The position numbers and the translations under genes are program-made. A stretch of DNA of 64,000 bases from the NCBI RefSeq assembly GCF_907165045.1, contig NZ_CAJRAU010000012.1, positions 1-64,000 on the forward strand, given 5' to 3'. A model generated the notes under the pieces. The model was not told where the DNA came from, ran no database searches, and saw only the letters and a list, made by a program, of their open reading frames with translations. The DNA comes from Dyadobacter linearis. Lineage in GTDB: Bacteria > Bacteroidota > Bacteroidia > Cytophagales > Spirosomataceae. Below are positions 50,423 to 60,380 of the stretch, in pieces (position 1 is the stretch's first letter; each line of letters begins with the position of its first letter).

Positions 50423-52882
50423 ATGGTGCGGCATTTTTCAATCAAGGTGACTATGATGAATTTTACATATATAATGCAAGGCCTGCTTCCACTGCTGGTT
50501 TCAGTTTTTGTTCCCATCCAGGTTCTTTCGCAAACTGTCAAGAAAGACGTTGTTGGCAATGTGAAAGACCAAAGCGGCAACAGGTTGATTGGCGTTAACA
50601 TCCAGCTGGTAGCCCAAGGGCAACTTACGGACACCTGGTGGGCTGCTAGCGACTCTGTTGGGAACTTTGAATTTGCCGCGCTTCCACCAGGACGATATCT
50701 ACTCAACGCTTCAATGATTGGTTTTACACCTGTTAATGACACGATACTTATCCAAGGTAGTATATCAAAAAAACTTACCTATAACATGGTGATGAAAGAA
50801 GCTGCCTCTGAGCTGACGGCAGTAACGGTAACATCTCGCAAAGAAGCAATTGAAATAGATAAAGGAAAGCTAGTATATAATGTAGGCAATAGTGCAACAA
50901 GCGCAGGATCATCTGCGCTGGACTTGCTCCGTAAATTGCCTGGCGTAAGCATCGGGCAAGACGATCAAGTCATGCTCAAAGGTGCTGGCGGGATCAATGT
51001 GATGATCGATGGAAAGATGACTTACCTTTCTGAGCAGCAGCTGGTGCAGCTGTTAAGAAGTATGAGCGGGGAGAGCATCGCTAAGATCGAGCTGATCTCT
51101 GCACCTGGTGCTGAATTTGACGCGGCAGGCAATGCAGGCATTATCAATTTTGTGACCAAGAAAAATGTGTTTGTAGGTTATTCGCTGGATGTTTTGTCTG
51201 GGATTTCCAAAGGAAAGTTTTGGATGAACAATCAAAACGTAGCGGCAAGCTACCGCAATAGCAAAGTAAACGTCTCGGGCTCTTTTGACTATAACACGCC
51301 GCACCGTTTTATGCAAAGCCAGACCAGTAATACGGTCCTCGATCAAGGACAGCGCATCATCCTTGACCGCAGGCTGCAAACGCCTACAAAAATTAATTTT
51401 TATACCTATAAGGGAAATCTGGACTGGCAGCTTTCGCCAAAACATCAGTTAACTGCCGGATACAACGGTTACCTTGACGATTATGTAAAAGACAATGCAA
51501 TCTCACGTGTCAGCAGATTGGATCAGCAAAACAAACTGATCGGCGTGGTAGAAAGTATCAATTATCTTACAGAGCCATACCATTATGATGCGGCAAACCT
51601 GGGCTACCAGTTTTTGATTGATAGCGCGGGCAAAAAGCTCACCGCCGATGCGCATTACATTTCATACCGTAACCTTTCCGATGGGCTGCTAACAACCCGG
51701 TATCTGGACGCAAAGGGGCAGGCAGCTGCACCTGATGAGCAGTTACAAGTTCACCAGCCTGGCACTGTCAGCATTAAATCCATCAAGGCGGATCTGGAAC
51801 TTCCCTTCACTGGTTTTCATTTAAAAGCAGGCTTGAAGTATGCAGACGTTCGAAACCAGGCTAATTATCGTTTTGATTCACTTTCTGCAGGGGAATTCAT
51901 TGAAGCAGAATCGATGTCGAACCGGTTCCGGTATACCGAGCAGATTGCAGCTGCTTACGCGTCAGTTTCCGGAAAGCTTGACAAGACACAGTGGGAGGCA
52001 GGTCTTCGGTTTGAATCAACAAACGCTAGGGGATACACGTTAGCAAAAGAGATTGACAATAGCTGGAAATATAACCAGCTTTTCCCATCGCTTTCAGCCC
52101 AGCACGAGATCAATAAAAACCACAAAGTCAATTTCTCAGTCAGTCGCCGCATTAACCGTCCTGCATATTCAACCCTGAACCCTGTCCGGTGGTATTATGA
52201 TCAATATTTTTATTACTCCGGAAATCCGTACCTGCGGCCGGAAATGGCCTGGATCTACTCGGCGGGTTATACATTAAAAGACCGATACGTACTTTCGGCC
52301 AGCTACTCGACCCGTAGCAACTACCTTTCCCGCAGATTGGTAATCGAAGAAAATACGGGTGCAATCATTAGCCAGAGCGCTAACCTGGGCAGTATGAGAC
52401 GTTTTGATTTGACCGCCTCTATTCCCTTGCATTTGCTTAACTTCTGGGATTTACAGCTGACGGCAGGAGCAAGTCACACGAGCTACCCGATTCCTCTCTT
52501 ACAATCCGAAAAAATAACTGCATTATGGGCTGCGAGCGCAATGCTAAGTCAGCAATTCAAATTGCCAGCAGGCTTTAATGCGGAAATCTCAGCTAACTGG
52601 ACTTCCCGGGAGCTTTGGGGTATTTATGAGAAGGAAAGCATTTTTTTTACTGACTTTGGCTTGAAAAAATCATTTATGAAAGGCAAACTGGATGTCAGAT
52701 TTGCCTTCACTGATTTTCTTCGGACAAACCGTTACCGTGGACGCTCGCTGACTGACTACATCGATTACCGTTACGATGATCTTCCTGACACGCATAGGGC
52801 CTCATTTTCGGTTAAATACCATATTGGCGGGCAATTACAGCCTGGCCGGTCCCGCCGCATCGAAGAGCAGGACCGGCTGTAA
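50423..52882 (+). CDS. TonB-dependent outer-membrane receptor (beta-barrel family)
   Basis: An 819-residue protein with a signal peptide (about 12-37; ATG 50453 is an alternative start). A carboxypeptidase-like domain (DVVGNVKDQSGNRLIGVNIQ) is followed by a plug (ALDLLRKLPGVSIGQDDQVM, EFDAAGNAGIINFVTKKN) and a barrel ending FSVKYHIGG. It follows the COG0523 gene by 15 bp and so is probably in the zinc-regulated transcript. It would carry zinc or a zinc complex across the outer membrane, driven by TonB (inference). Confidence 0.85.
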   Translation: MVRHFSIKVTMMNFTYIMQGLLPLLVSVFVPIQVLSQTVKKDVVGNVKDQSGNRLIGVNIQLVAQGQLTDTWWAASDSVGNFEFAALPPGRYLLNASMIGFTPVNDTILIQGSISKKLTYNMVMKEAASELTAVTVTSRKEAIEIDKGKLVYNVGNSATSAGSSALDLLRKLPGVSIGQDDQVMLKGAGGINVMIDGKMTYLSEQQLVQLLRSMSGESIAKIELISAPGAEFDAAGNAGIINFVTKKNVFVGYSLDVLSGISKGKFWMNNQNVAASYRNSKVNVSGSFDYNTPHRFMQSQTSNTVLDQGQRIILDRRLQTPTKINFYTYKGNLDWQLSPKHQLTAGYNGYLDDYVKDNAISRVSRLDQQNKLIGVVESINYLTEPYHYDAANLGYQFLIDSAGKKLTADAHYISYRNLSDGLLTTRYLDAKGQAAAPDEQLQVHQPGTVSIKSIKADLELPFTGFHLKAGLKYADVRNQANYRFDSLSAGEFIEAESMSNRFRYTEQIAAAYASVSGKLDKTQWEAGLRFESTNARGYTLAKEIDNSWKYNQLFPSLSAQHEINKNHKVNFSVSRRINRPAYSTLNPVRWYYDQYFYYSGNPYLRPEMAWIYSAGYTLKDRYVLSASYSTRSNYLSRRLVIEENTGAIISQSANLGSMRRFDLTASIPLHLLNFWDLQLTAGASHTSYPIPLLQSEKITALWAASAMLSQQFKLPAGFNAEISANWTSRELWGIYEKESIFFTDFGLKKSFMKGKLDVRFAFTDFLRTNRYRGRSLTDYIDYRYDDLPDTHRASFSVKYHIGGQLQPGRSRRIEEQDRL

Positions 52883-52884
52883 GC

Positions 52885-55335
52885 CTAAAATTTGAAGCTT
52901 AATGTCAGCGTCACATTGCGTGGCGCACCGGGAAACAAGCGAAGATAGTTCTGCGCCCCCAGCCAGTGGGTCTTATCAAATAGATTGCCCGCATTAACTG
53001 CAAGCTGGATATTGCTTTTGGCTGGCGTGTAATAAAGGGCTGCATCAAAAATGGTGAATGCAGGTACTTCAAAACTGCGCGTAAACCAGGGCACTTTACT
53101 TCCCTGATGCTGCACGCCAATCCCGATCCCCAGATCTTTCAAAAATGAAGTACTGCGAAAGTTATAGCGCGTCCAAAGGTTGGCGCTATGCTTTGGCGTG
53201 TTTTGCTTCCGCGCGCCGACCAGGCTTTCGTCCTGGTCACGGGTGATCTCGGCATCGATGAAACTGTATGATGCATTCACTTGCCACTCGGGAGTGATGT
53301 AGCCCGCCAAATCCCACTCGATCCCGCGGCTGCGCTCCTGTCCGCGCGTCACCAGCCGGTCTGGACTAGCAGGATCATTGGCATTCAATAGGATGTTGCT
53401 TTGAATAATTTCATAAAAAGCCACATTGAGATGCAGATGATTTTGGAAGAGATCTGTTTTCAATCCCGCTTCTTTCAGGTTGCTTCTTAAAGGGTCAAAC
53501 TGGCTGCCGGCTGGCAATGTGCCTGTCTGCGGCATCAAGGTCACCGTGTTGGATTGTGGCTGAAAACCTTCCAGGTAGGTGCCGTAAACATTGATGGCCT
53601 TGTTGATCGCATAGGTCAACCCGACCCTGGGAAGCAGCGCGTTTTTGTGTACCGTCAACGTATTGGGTGCTTTGTAGTTGGTAATATCTTCAAACCATTC
53701 GTTGCGTAAGCTCAACAGCACGCTCAGTTTTCCCAATTGCAACTGCTCCTGGACATAAACCGCATTCGTCGTAGTCAGCGCAGCTGGAAGTGCTGTCCTT
53801 ACGTTCAGGTTGTAATCTTGCACGTTGCGGATGGTGTACAATGGATTTTGAAGATCAAAATGGCTAACGTTGGGCCTTGGAAGCGTTTTGCCTCCTACAG
53901 TAATTGTTTGGTAATTCGCTGCATCTGCCAGCACAAACGAGCTTGCCACTGAGCCGTCTTTCAATAAAAAACCTCTTGCTGCATTTTGCCCGCCGCCTTT
54001 GAGCTTATGCCAGCTACTCAAATCATAGCCTGCCAGTAGTTTATGGTTTAACTTGCCCGTGTTAAAGTTGAAGCTGAAATACGCATTCAAATTGTCGATG
54101 TTCCAATACTGCTGGCGCTGTACAAATTGCATAGCTGCAAGACTTGTGACGGGCTGGTTAGTAATATCAGGTGCAAAAGCATTGGTTGTGCGGTGTTCCT
54201 GCAAATCCTCTGTCCATGACTGTTTCATGTAGGAGGCGTTGAAGCTGATCTGCGAAGTCAGCTTATGCGCCAGCGTTGTCATAATGACCACTTCTTTGGA
54301 ATTGAAAAAATCGTTGGGCGCACCCAGGTTCAGGCTGGTAGGGGTACTGTTAAGTGCAGTTTCACCGGCAACCGCCCCGAAGATCGGTTGGCCCCTGTCC
54401 AGGGTGCCGCTCATGTTACTATAAATCAATTCTGCATTGATGGCTGTCTTCTCATTGGGAATATAGCTCAGGGAAGGGGAGAGCAGCAGCGCTTTACTAC
54501 CAACTATGTCCCGGAAAGAGCGTGCTTGCTGATAAGCGCCATTGACCCGATAAAGCAAAGTTTTAGACTCATTGAGTGGGCCTGTAAAATCCAGTGTCCC
54601 TCGAAATGTGCTGAAACTTCCCGCGCTAAGGCTGGCTTCTTTACGCTGAGTGGCTAGCGGCTTTTTTGTAACCAGGTTGATGCTGCCGCCCGGATCTACG
54701 GATGAAAATGTCGCACTTGCCGGGCCTTTAATCACTTCCACACGCTCGATATTGGCCGTCAGCGGCTGCAAAAAATAATACTGCCGGGTACGCATCCCAT
54801 TGATGATCTGACCTTCTTCGTTCTGGCTAATGCCTCGGATCGAATACTGGTTATAGTAACTGGATGGGATCACCCCGCTAGCAATTTTGACGGCATCGGC
54901 CAGATTAAATGCCTGGCGGTCTGCAATCAACTCCTTTGTGATGGAAGTAATCGACTGTGGAACGTCTTTATTTAACGCTGAGATCCTGGTTGCAGAAAAA
55001 GAGTAGTCACTATTGTAATCCTTGGCCACGCGCCCGGTCACTTCGACGGTTTGCAGCTGGTTTGCCTGTGGGATTAACTCAATTTTCAAAAATTGGCCGG
55101 TAGCTACTAAACGCACTGGTTTGTATCCCATCGCGCTAACTTGGATGCTACCTTTTCCTTCCAGAGAAAAACCTCCCGTCGAGTCAGTAACAGTCCCTGT
55201 ACCAGAGCCGGTCAATGTGATATTGGCACCCGGGATTTTCCCCCCGGTGGCGACATCAGATACTGAGCCGGAAATGGTCTGGGCACTAACGTGAAGCCCA
55301 ATGAGTAGTGAGGAGAAAATAAAAATTTTGATCAT
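52885..55335 (-). CDS. TonB-dependent siderophore-type receptor
   Basis: An 816-residue receptor with a signal peptide (residues 1-18) and a carboxypeptidase-like domain (TISGSVSDVATGGKIPGANI). The plug has DVPQSITSITKELIADRQAF and VEVIKGPASATFSSVDPGGS, and the barrel ends VTLTLSFKF. This matches the TonB siderophore-receptor class (TIGR01783). It is in line with the ABC transporter genes upstream and ends 3 bp from the convergent receptor. In this context it may take up a metallophore, perhaps a zincophore, and not a ferric siderophore. Confidence 0.86.
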   Translation of the reverse strand: MIKIFIFSSLLIGLHVSAQTISGSVSDVATGGKIPGANITLTGSGTGTVTDSTGGFSLEGKGSIQVSAMGYKPVRLVATGQFLKIELIPQANQLQTVEVTGRVAKDYNSDYSFSATRISALNKDVPQSITSITKELIADRQAFNLADAVKIASGVIPSSYYNQYSIRGISQNEEGQIINGMRTRQYYFLQPLTANIERVEVIKGPASATFSSVDPGGSINLVTKKPLATQRKEASLSAGSFSTFRGTLDFTGPLNESKTLLYRVNGAYQQARSFRDIVGSKALLLSPSLSYIPNEKTAINAELIYSNMSGTLDRGQPIFGAVAGETALNSTPTSLNLGAPNDFFNSKEVVIMTTLAHKLTSQISFNASYMKQSWTEDLQEHRTTNAFAPDITNQPVTSLAAMQFVQRQQYWNIDNLNAYFSFNFNTGKLNHKLLAGYDLSSWHKLKGGGQNAARGFLLKDGSVASSFVLADAANYQTITVGGKTLPRPNVSHFDLQNPLYTIRNVQDYNLNVRTALPAALTTTNAVYVQEQLQLGKLSVLLSLRNEWFEDITNYKAPNTLTVHKNALLPRVGLTYAINKAINVYGTYLEGFQPQSNTVTLMPQTGTLPAGSQFDPLRSNLKEAGLKTDLFQNHLHLNVAFYEIIQSNILLNANDPASPDRLVTRGQERSRGIEWDLAGYITPEWQVNASYSFIDAEITRDQDESLVGARKQNTPKHSANLWTRYNFRSTSFLKDLGIGIGVQHQGSKVPWFTRSFEVPAFTIFDAALYYTPAKSNIQLAVNAGNLFDKTHWLGAQNYLRLFPGAPRNVTLTLSFKF

Positions 55336-55366
55336 AGTTATGTCAGCTTGGGTGGGATACTCGGAA

Positions 55367-56062
55367 TTAAACAGTTTTCAAATAAAGACTTTCAAGCTCG
55401 TTGGCCGAAATCATGCTGGCATCAATCACCGATTCTAGATTGCCCTCCTTCATGATCCCGATCCGGCTTGCTACTTCCTTGGCCCTGAAAATATCATGGG
55501 TTGCCATCAGTATCGCTGTTCCATTTGCCGCCAGCGACTGGATGATCTGGGAAAATTCGTTGGACGCTTTGGGATCAAGTCCGCTGGTGGGCTCATCAAG
55601 GAGGAGCACTTTTGCTTTTTTAGCGACCGCGATAGCGATACCTACTTTTTGCCGCATTCCCTTTGAATACCCGGCCAGTCTTTGATCAAAGGCCTGGGCT
55701 TGCAGGCCGGCCGTTGTAAGCAGTCCGCCCAACTCCTTCTTTGAATAATCAAAACCAGCCAGTGAAGAGAAGTATTCCAGGTTTTCCAGCCCGGTCAGGT
55801 TCGGGTAGAGCATCACCGTCTCAGGGATATAGGCAAGGTACTTTTTAATCTCCTGGGGATTTTCAGCAACCGAGATTCCATTAATGGATGCGCTACCTTC
55901 GGTGGGCTCAATGAAACCTAAAAACAGATTGATGGTCGTGGTTTTTCCGGCACCGTTCTGACCCAGCAGTGCAAAAATTTCACCTGGCTGAATGCTCAGG
56001 TTCAGCTTATTTAAAGCAGTATGGCTGCCATAGCGTTTTGTAAGGTTTTTAGCTTCAAGCAT
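55367..56062 (-). CDS. ABC transporter ATP-binding protein
   Basis: A 231-residue ATPase: Walker A GQNGAGKTT (34-42), signature YSKGMRQK, Walker B VLLLDEPTSGLD and the H-loop ATHD. It is closest to the ABC-2 type ATPases (NosF-like). It overlaps the end of the adjacent permease gene by 8 bp and lies between it and the siderophore-type receptor gene, in one leftward operon. Confidence 0.93.
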   Translation of the reverse strand: MLEAKNLTKRYGSHTALNKLNLSIQPGEIFALLGQNGAGKTTTINLFLGFIEPTEGSASINGISVAENPQEIKKYLAYIPETVMLYPNLTGLENLEYFSSLAGFDYSKKELGGLLTTAGLQAQAFDQRLAGYSKGMRQKVGIAIAVAKKAKVLLLDEPTSGLDPKASNEFSQIIQSLAANGTAILMATHDIFRAKEVASRIGIMKEGNLESVIDASMISANELESLYLKTV

Positions 56063-57446
56063 TTTGAATGTCTTTTATTTTGATAAAATTTCTTTTAAAC
56101 AAGATCTGGGCAGCTATTAATGAACCTGCTGCCCAGATCAGGATTGCAATCATCCCGCCCCTGACGGGTTCTTGCAGGTATTGGTTGGGCCTGTAAGCCG
56201 GGTAGCCAGCCCAGTTGATGCTTTCAGTGGGCGTGTCTTCAAAAATGAAAGGGTAGAAGTACTCCCGGATCTGCCTGTGGTGGGCTTTTACGGATTGCAG
56301 GTAACGAATGTGGCTGGTAAGGTCCGTGTTGGCTACTTTATTCAGTGACTGCTGGGCTGCAATCACTGGATTGAACCTGGCAATGCGCTCTGAAAGCGTT
56401 TGTCTTTGCATTAACTTTTCAAAAAGCTTTTCTGAGGAGTTGGCTGATTCCAGATCCCCTGAAAACTGCATGGCATAATACCAGCCCGGAGAGTACTTGT
56501 CTTCCGATATCGCGTATTTGCGGTACTGTGGATACACAGCATAGAACTTTTCCATCGTGGGCTTTTTAGGCTGATCCCATTTTGCATGATACCCTTCCCG
56601 CTGCCGAATCGCCGTTTCAGCTGCTTCGGGCACAGGTATGCTGTTATTAACAGCAATATTTGCCACACCTGGAAAAAGGATTGCCAGAAAAATCCAGATG
56701 CAGACCAGCGTAGTTGCATTGAATGAAGAACTCTTGCCCAAAGCAATAACCAGTACTGAGATTGTGAACCAGAACAATACGTAAAGCAACACGACAAGTA
56801 GCAGCTGAAACGTAGGCGCTGAAACGGGAAGCTGCAATGCAACAACTGCTGTCAAAAAGACCAGCAACGTAGTTGTTAGAATAATTGCCAGTCGAACCAG
56901 GAGCTTACCCGCAATGGCTGCGCCAATGCTATCGCTGGTTGTCCGGACTATTTTCCACACGCCATTTTCCTGTTCTTCCGAAAGCACATTATAAGTAAAT
57001 GCAATGATCAACAGTGGGAAAAGAAATATGAAAACAAAGGATGCATCCAGGTTGCCAACTAGCAGCGTGAGCGGGTTGGTGAGCTCCGAGTCGTAAAGCT
57101 GGCCTTCAATGGCCAACATTTTGACCTTCAATGTGAAGGGGTTCACATCCCGTTGCCCGATCGAGAATTTTTCCCAGGGCGATGCAGGGTTGGTCGTGTA
57201 AAAGAAAGGATAATAGGCGGTGGAACCCACCATTTTTCCTGTTCCGTGTCTGGCAATTTCTTGCAAATGGTGTTTTTGCACGTCAGGCACGAATGCTATG
57301 GTTTTCTGCTGGCGATCGATTACCTGGTTGCCATGATAAAAGCTGTAAAAGCCAAAAAGCAACAAGCTGATCGCTCCGATAAGCACGGTTTTTCCCAGCA
57401 GGAAATTTTTGATTTCCAGAAATAGGACTTTCATATTTATTTTCAT
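56055..57446 (-). CDS. ABC-2 type permease, DUF3526
   Basis: A 463-residue membrane protein from ATG 57446, whose ATG overlaps the previous gene's TGA (ATGA). The N-terminal helix (TVLIGAISLLLFGFYSF) is followed by a large exterior loop and then helices around LLIIAFTYNVLSEEQENGVW and VFWFTISVLV-like stretches. This fits the DUF3526 permease family, which pairs with NosF-like ATPases. It is the second of two related permeases. Confidence 0.85.
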   Translation of the reverse strand: MKINMKVLFLEIKNFLLGKTVLIGAISLLLFGFYSFYHGNQVIDRQQKTIAFVPDVQKHHLQEIARHGTGKMVGSTAYYPFFYTTNPASPWEKFSIGQRDVNPFTLKVKMLAIEGQLYDSELTNPLTLLVGNLDASFVFIFLFPLLIIAFTYNVLSEEQENGVWKIVRTTSDSIGAAIAGKLLVRLAIILTTTLLVFLTAVVALQLPVSAPTFQLLLVVLLYVLFWFTISVLVIALGKSSSFNATTLVCIWIFLAILFPGVANIAVNNSIPVPEAAETAIRQREGYHAKWDQPKKPTMEKFYAVYPQYRKYAISEDKYSPGWYYAMQFSGDLESANSSEKLFEKLMQRQTLSERIARFNPVIAAQQSLNKVANTDLTSHIRYLQSVKAHHRQIREYFYPFIFEDTPTESINWAGYPAYRPNQYLQEPVRGGMIAILIWAAGSLIAAQILFKRNFIKIKDIQNA

Positions 57447-58882
57447 AACTGGTAAGCTCGTTTGGAGGAAACATAGGTCAATGCACCAAATCCCGCTAAA
57501 ACCCACGCAAGCAGCGCAGTCAGACTTAAACCGCCGGCAGTCAGGTTTTGGTTGATGGTTAAAGGCTGGAAGGCAAAGTCAGGTTGCTCCTGCCAGTTTT
57601 TGGCGCTAACCTTTTGTTTGCTATCGTTTTGGTATTTGATCTGGGTCAAATGAATCTCATTGAGCTTTTTAGTTTTCTCGAAACGGTATTTTTCTGTTTG
57701 CTTTTGAAATGCTGTGAAACTATCAAAGTCGGTACCTGAAAGGTTCATAGAGATGTTACGGATCGCCAGGTAAGGGTCGATAAAGCTCAGTACCGAGGAT
57801 ACAGCATTTTGCGATTTGTAAATGCTAATCAGCCGATCGAAATGTTCATTGAAGATGTTTGATGATATGTTTTCACCTTCCTGCATAACCAGCGCACCAT
57901 AATTAACAGGTAGATGTGAGATCGAATCCACGCCGTATTTTTTTAAGGTATTAGCTTTCAAACTGGCAAAATGTGGATCGTCTGGATCGTGGCTGTCACC
58001 TTGCTCGCTTACATCTTGCTCAATAGCCTGCTCAAAAGCAATTTTACCGGGAGCCTCGTGCAAGCTGCCTCCGAGCGACTGGGCGCTTTTGGGAATGACA
58101 ATGAAGAACAGCATCCAGATCAGCACCAAGACCATCAATGCATTTTTGGAAGATTTGCTCATTGCCGATACAGCGACTACCAATATCGTAATGATCAGAA
58201 AATAGAGCGCATACAAAAATGTCAGCAGTAGCGTGCGCAGTAGTGTTTCTCCTTGAATCTCACCAGTAATGAGCAGGTTGCCAGCGATCAGGCTTACCAG
58301 TAGCAAGGGTAAAAACAATGCCCAGACGACAGCGGTTAGCCCGGCCGTTTTGCCAATAAGAATATCCAGGTAGGACGCCTTTTGGCAAAGCAATATTTTG
58401 AGCACACCATTCTGTTTGAGCCCGGATATGGTCTGAAAGCCAATAAAAATGATAAACAGTGGCACGAGCAGTTGCAGCACCATGGCCATGCTAAGCTCGC
58501 CAAACCGCAGCATTCCATTGGAAAAGCCTGCTTCGCTCATGTTGACCGTATTTTGCCGGTGTGCTTCCAGAAACACAGAATTGCCCACGTAACTGTCCAA
58601 ACCAAAATCAAAAAAGCTAAGCGGGGATTTTTCACGAAAAACCATGTAACCATAATGGGCAACACGGTGCGGGTGCCGGTTGGGCTGGCTCATCCATTGG
58701 TCGTGCACCTGCTGATGCGCGTTTTTTTGCTGATGGTTGAATTTGCTTACATACTGCCAGCCTGTAAATGTGGCGAGTAAAGAAACAACCAGCAATACGG
58801 AAAACAATGCAAGCGGGATCTTACTACGGAAAATGGAAGCCCACTCCTGGCGGGCGATGATGGTAATGAATTTGAAATGCAT
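57443..58882 (-). CDS. ABC-2 type permease, DUF3526
   Basis: A 479-residue paralogue of the neighbouring permease. It starts IIARQEWASIFRSKIPLALF, with helix 1 near 25-45, a long loop with VHDQWMSQPNRHPHRVAHYG, then helices around LQLLVPLFIIFIGFQTISGL and LIWMLFFIVIPKSAQSLGG. DUF3526 pairs occur in exporters linked to TonB receptors in Bacteroidetes. It is the first gene of the leftward operon; two Zur-type palindromes lie 60-115 bp upstream. Confidence 0.85.
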   Translation of the reverse strand: MHFKFITIIARQEWASIFRSKIPLALFSVLLVVSLLATFTGWQYVSKFNHQQKNAHQQVHDQWMSQPNRHPHRVAHYGYMVFREKSPLSFFDFGLDSYVGNSVFLEAHRQNTVNMSEAGFSNGMLRFGELSMAMVLQLLVPLFIIFIGFQTISGLKQNGVLKILLCQKASYLDILIGKTAGLTAVVWALFLPLLLVSLIAGNLLITGEIQGETLLRTLLLTFLYALYFLIITILVVAVSAMSKSSKNALMVLVLIWMLFFIVIPKSAQSLGGSLHEAPGKIAFEQAIEQDVSEQGDSHDPDDPHFASLKANTLKKYGVDSISHLPVNYGALVMQEGENISSNIFNEHFDRLISIYKSQNAVSSVLSFIDPYLAIRNISMNLSGTDFDSFTAFQKQTEKYRFEKTKKLNEIHLTQIKYQNDSKQKVSAKNWQEQPDFAFQPLTINQNLTAGGLSLTALLAWVLAGFGALTYVSSKRAYQL

Positions 58883-58941
58883 TGTATATATGTATTCGTA
58901 TATCGCAAGTACTGCACCAGATTCTCGATGCAGTATGCTAG

Positions 58942-58997
58942 ATGCAACCGCGTTGCAATTTAGATAGATTACATTTTTTTTGCATCATAGTTGCAAA
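58942..58997 (-). promoter_or_regulatory. tandem Zur-type operators upstream of the ABC operon
   Basis: ATGCAAC-CGC-GTTGCAA (58942-58958) and, 20 bp on, TTTGCATC-ATA-GTTGCAAA (58979-58997, one arm mismatch). They precede the ABC permease that starts at 58882 and mark the right end of the zinc island. Confidence 0.7.
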
Positions 58998-59082
58998 GAT
59001 AAATTTAAGGTAGGATCCGGCTACAAAGTGAGGATTATGTAACCGCTTTGATGTGTTTAGAAATTCGGTCGTTAAAATGTAA

Positions 59083-59415
59083 TTGGTGCTGGATGATCGT
59101 TTAAAGATTTATCCTAAAACGAAGCCAGTCAGCACGAGCAACCACCTCCCTATCTTACAAAGTGCTTTGACAAACTATCAATTGATTGACATTCACTACG
59201 AGTCGGCTCAAAACGAAGCAACTTCAAGGCAAGTACAACCTTTCGCACTGCTCCTGAGTACAGAAGCCGATTGGCTTCTAGTCGGTTGGTGTCGATTACG
59301 GCAAGGCTTTCGTATTTTTCGGCTAGATCGAATCTCATCTCTTCACGTGCTAAACCTTTACTTTAAGCCTCATTCCATTACGCTGAAGCAATATTTCGAT
59401 ACACTTGGAGAATAA
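59083..59415 (+). pseudogene. WYL-domain C-terminus of a YafY-type regulator, N-terminally truncated
   Basis: About 110 codons without an ATG: LDDRLKIYPKTKPVSTSNHL, YQLIDIHYESAQNEATSRQV and WLLVGWCRLRQGFRIFRLDR, the WYL effector domain. The N-terminal HTH of these regulators (about 100+ residues) is missing, the upstream bases being Zur-site DNA. It is therefore a fragment. The regulator normally controls an adjacent NAD(P)-binding protein gene, which here is also broken. Confidence 0.65.
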
Positions 59416-59503
59416 ATAAAAAGACCCCTGACATACCTTTGTCACACGAGCAGGCTACGTTTGGCCATCTAAACAATCATTTATTCCACCAAACGAAAAG
59501 CGT

Positions 59504-60380
59504 ATGTATATCATTCTTGGAGCAACGGGCCATGTAGGCTCGGCAGTGGCTCAATCACTGCTGGATCAAAACGAATCAGTAACTGTGCTAACTCATGATC
59601 CGAAAAAGTCGAGCGAATGGGAGAGAAAAGGGGCAACCGTATCAGTTGTAGATGTACGCGACGTGGAAGCTTTACGTAACGTATTTAAAAAAGGAAAGCG
59701 GCTTTTTGTCCTTAATCCGCCAGCCCCCCATCGACTGACACAGCTTTGGAGGAGCGTAAGAATGCTGCCTTTATCTTGGAGGCATTGCAGGGTTGGGGAT
59801 AGAGAAGGTAGTAGTTGAATCTACCTATGGCGCTCAGCCAGGAGATAAGATTGGCGATCTGGGAGTACTTTACGAATTAGAGATAGGTCTGGCTAAAACG
59901 GGGATTCCAACCAGCGTAATACGAGCGGCTTACTACATGAGCAATTGGGACATATCGTTGCCCACAGCTCAAAAAGAAGGAAAGGTGCATACGTTCTTTC
60001 CGCCCGATCTGAAACTGCCAATGGCTGCCCCAGGTGACTTGGGTCGGATGGCAGCCAAGCTACTCATGGAGCCTATCGGGGAAACAGGTCTGTATTATGT
60101 GGAAGGCCCCAAACGTTACTCATCGGCGGATGTAGCTGCTGCTTTTGAATCTGCTTTGGGCAGACCGGTGAAAGCTGTACAGACGCCTCACGAACAATGG
60201 AATACTGCTCTAAAAGCTGCTGGTTTTTCATCAGAAGGAGCCGATTCGATGGCGGCCATGACGGCTATTACGATAGAAATGATTGAAGGAAAGTTGGAGT
60301 TACCCAGCGCACCTGAGCGAGGTGCCACCTCATTAGAGAGCTACATCAGCGCAATAGTGGCAGAGAGCAGCAAAAATTAA
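59504..60380 (+). pseudogene. NmrA-like NAD(P)-binding protein, twice frameshifted
   Basis: Frame 1 from ATG 59504 has the dinucleotide-binding start MYIILGATGHVGSAVAQSLL and runs to LFVLNPPAP. Near the C-run at 59727 a second frame continues STDTALEERKNAAFILEALQ. Near 59787 a third continues GLGIEKVVVESTYGAQPGDK to the stop at 60380 (about 195 codons). Both shifts break a single ~290-residue NmrA/SDR gene. It lies about 90 bp after the truncated WYL regulator. Confidence 0.75.
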
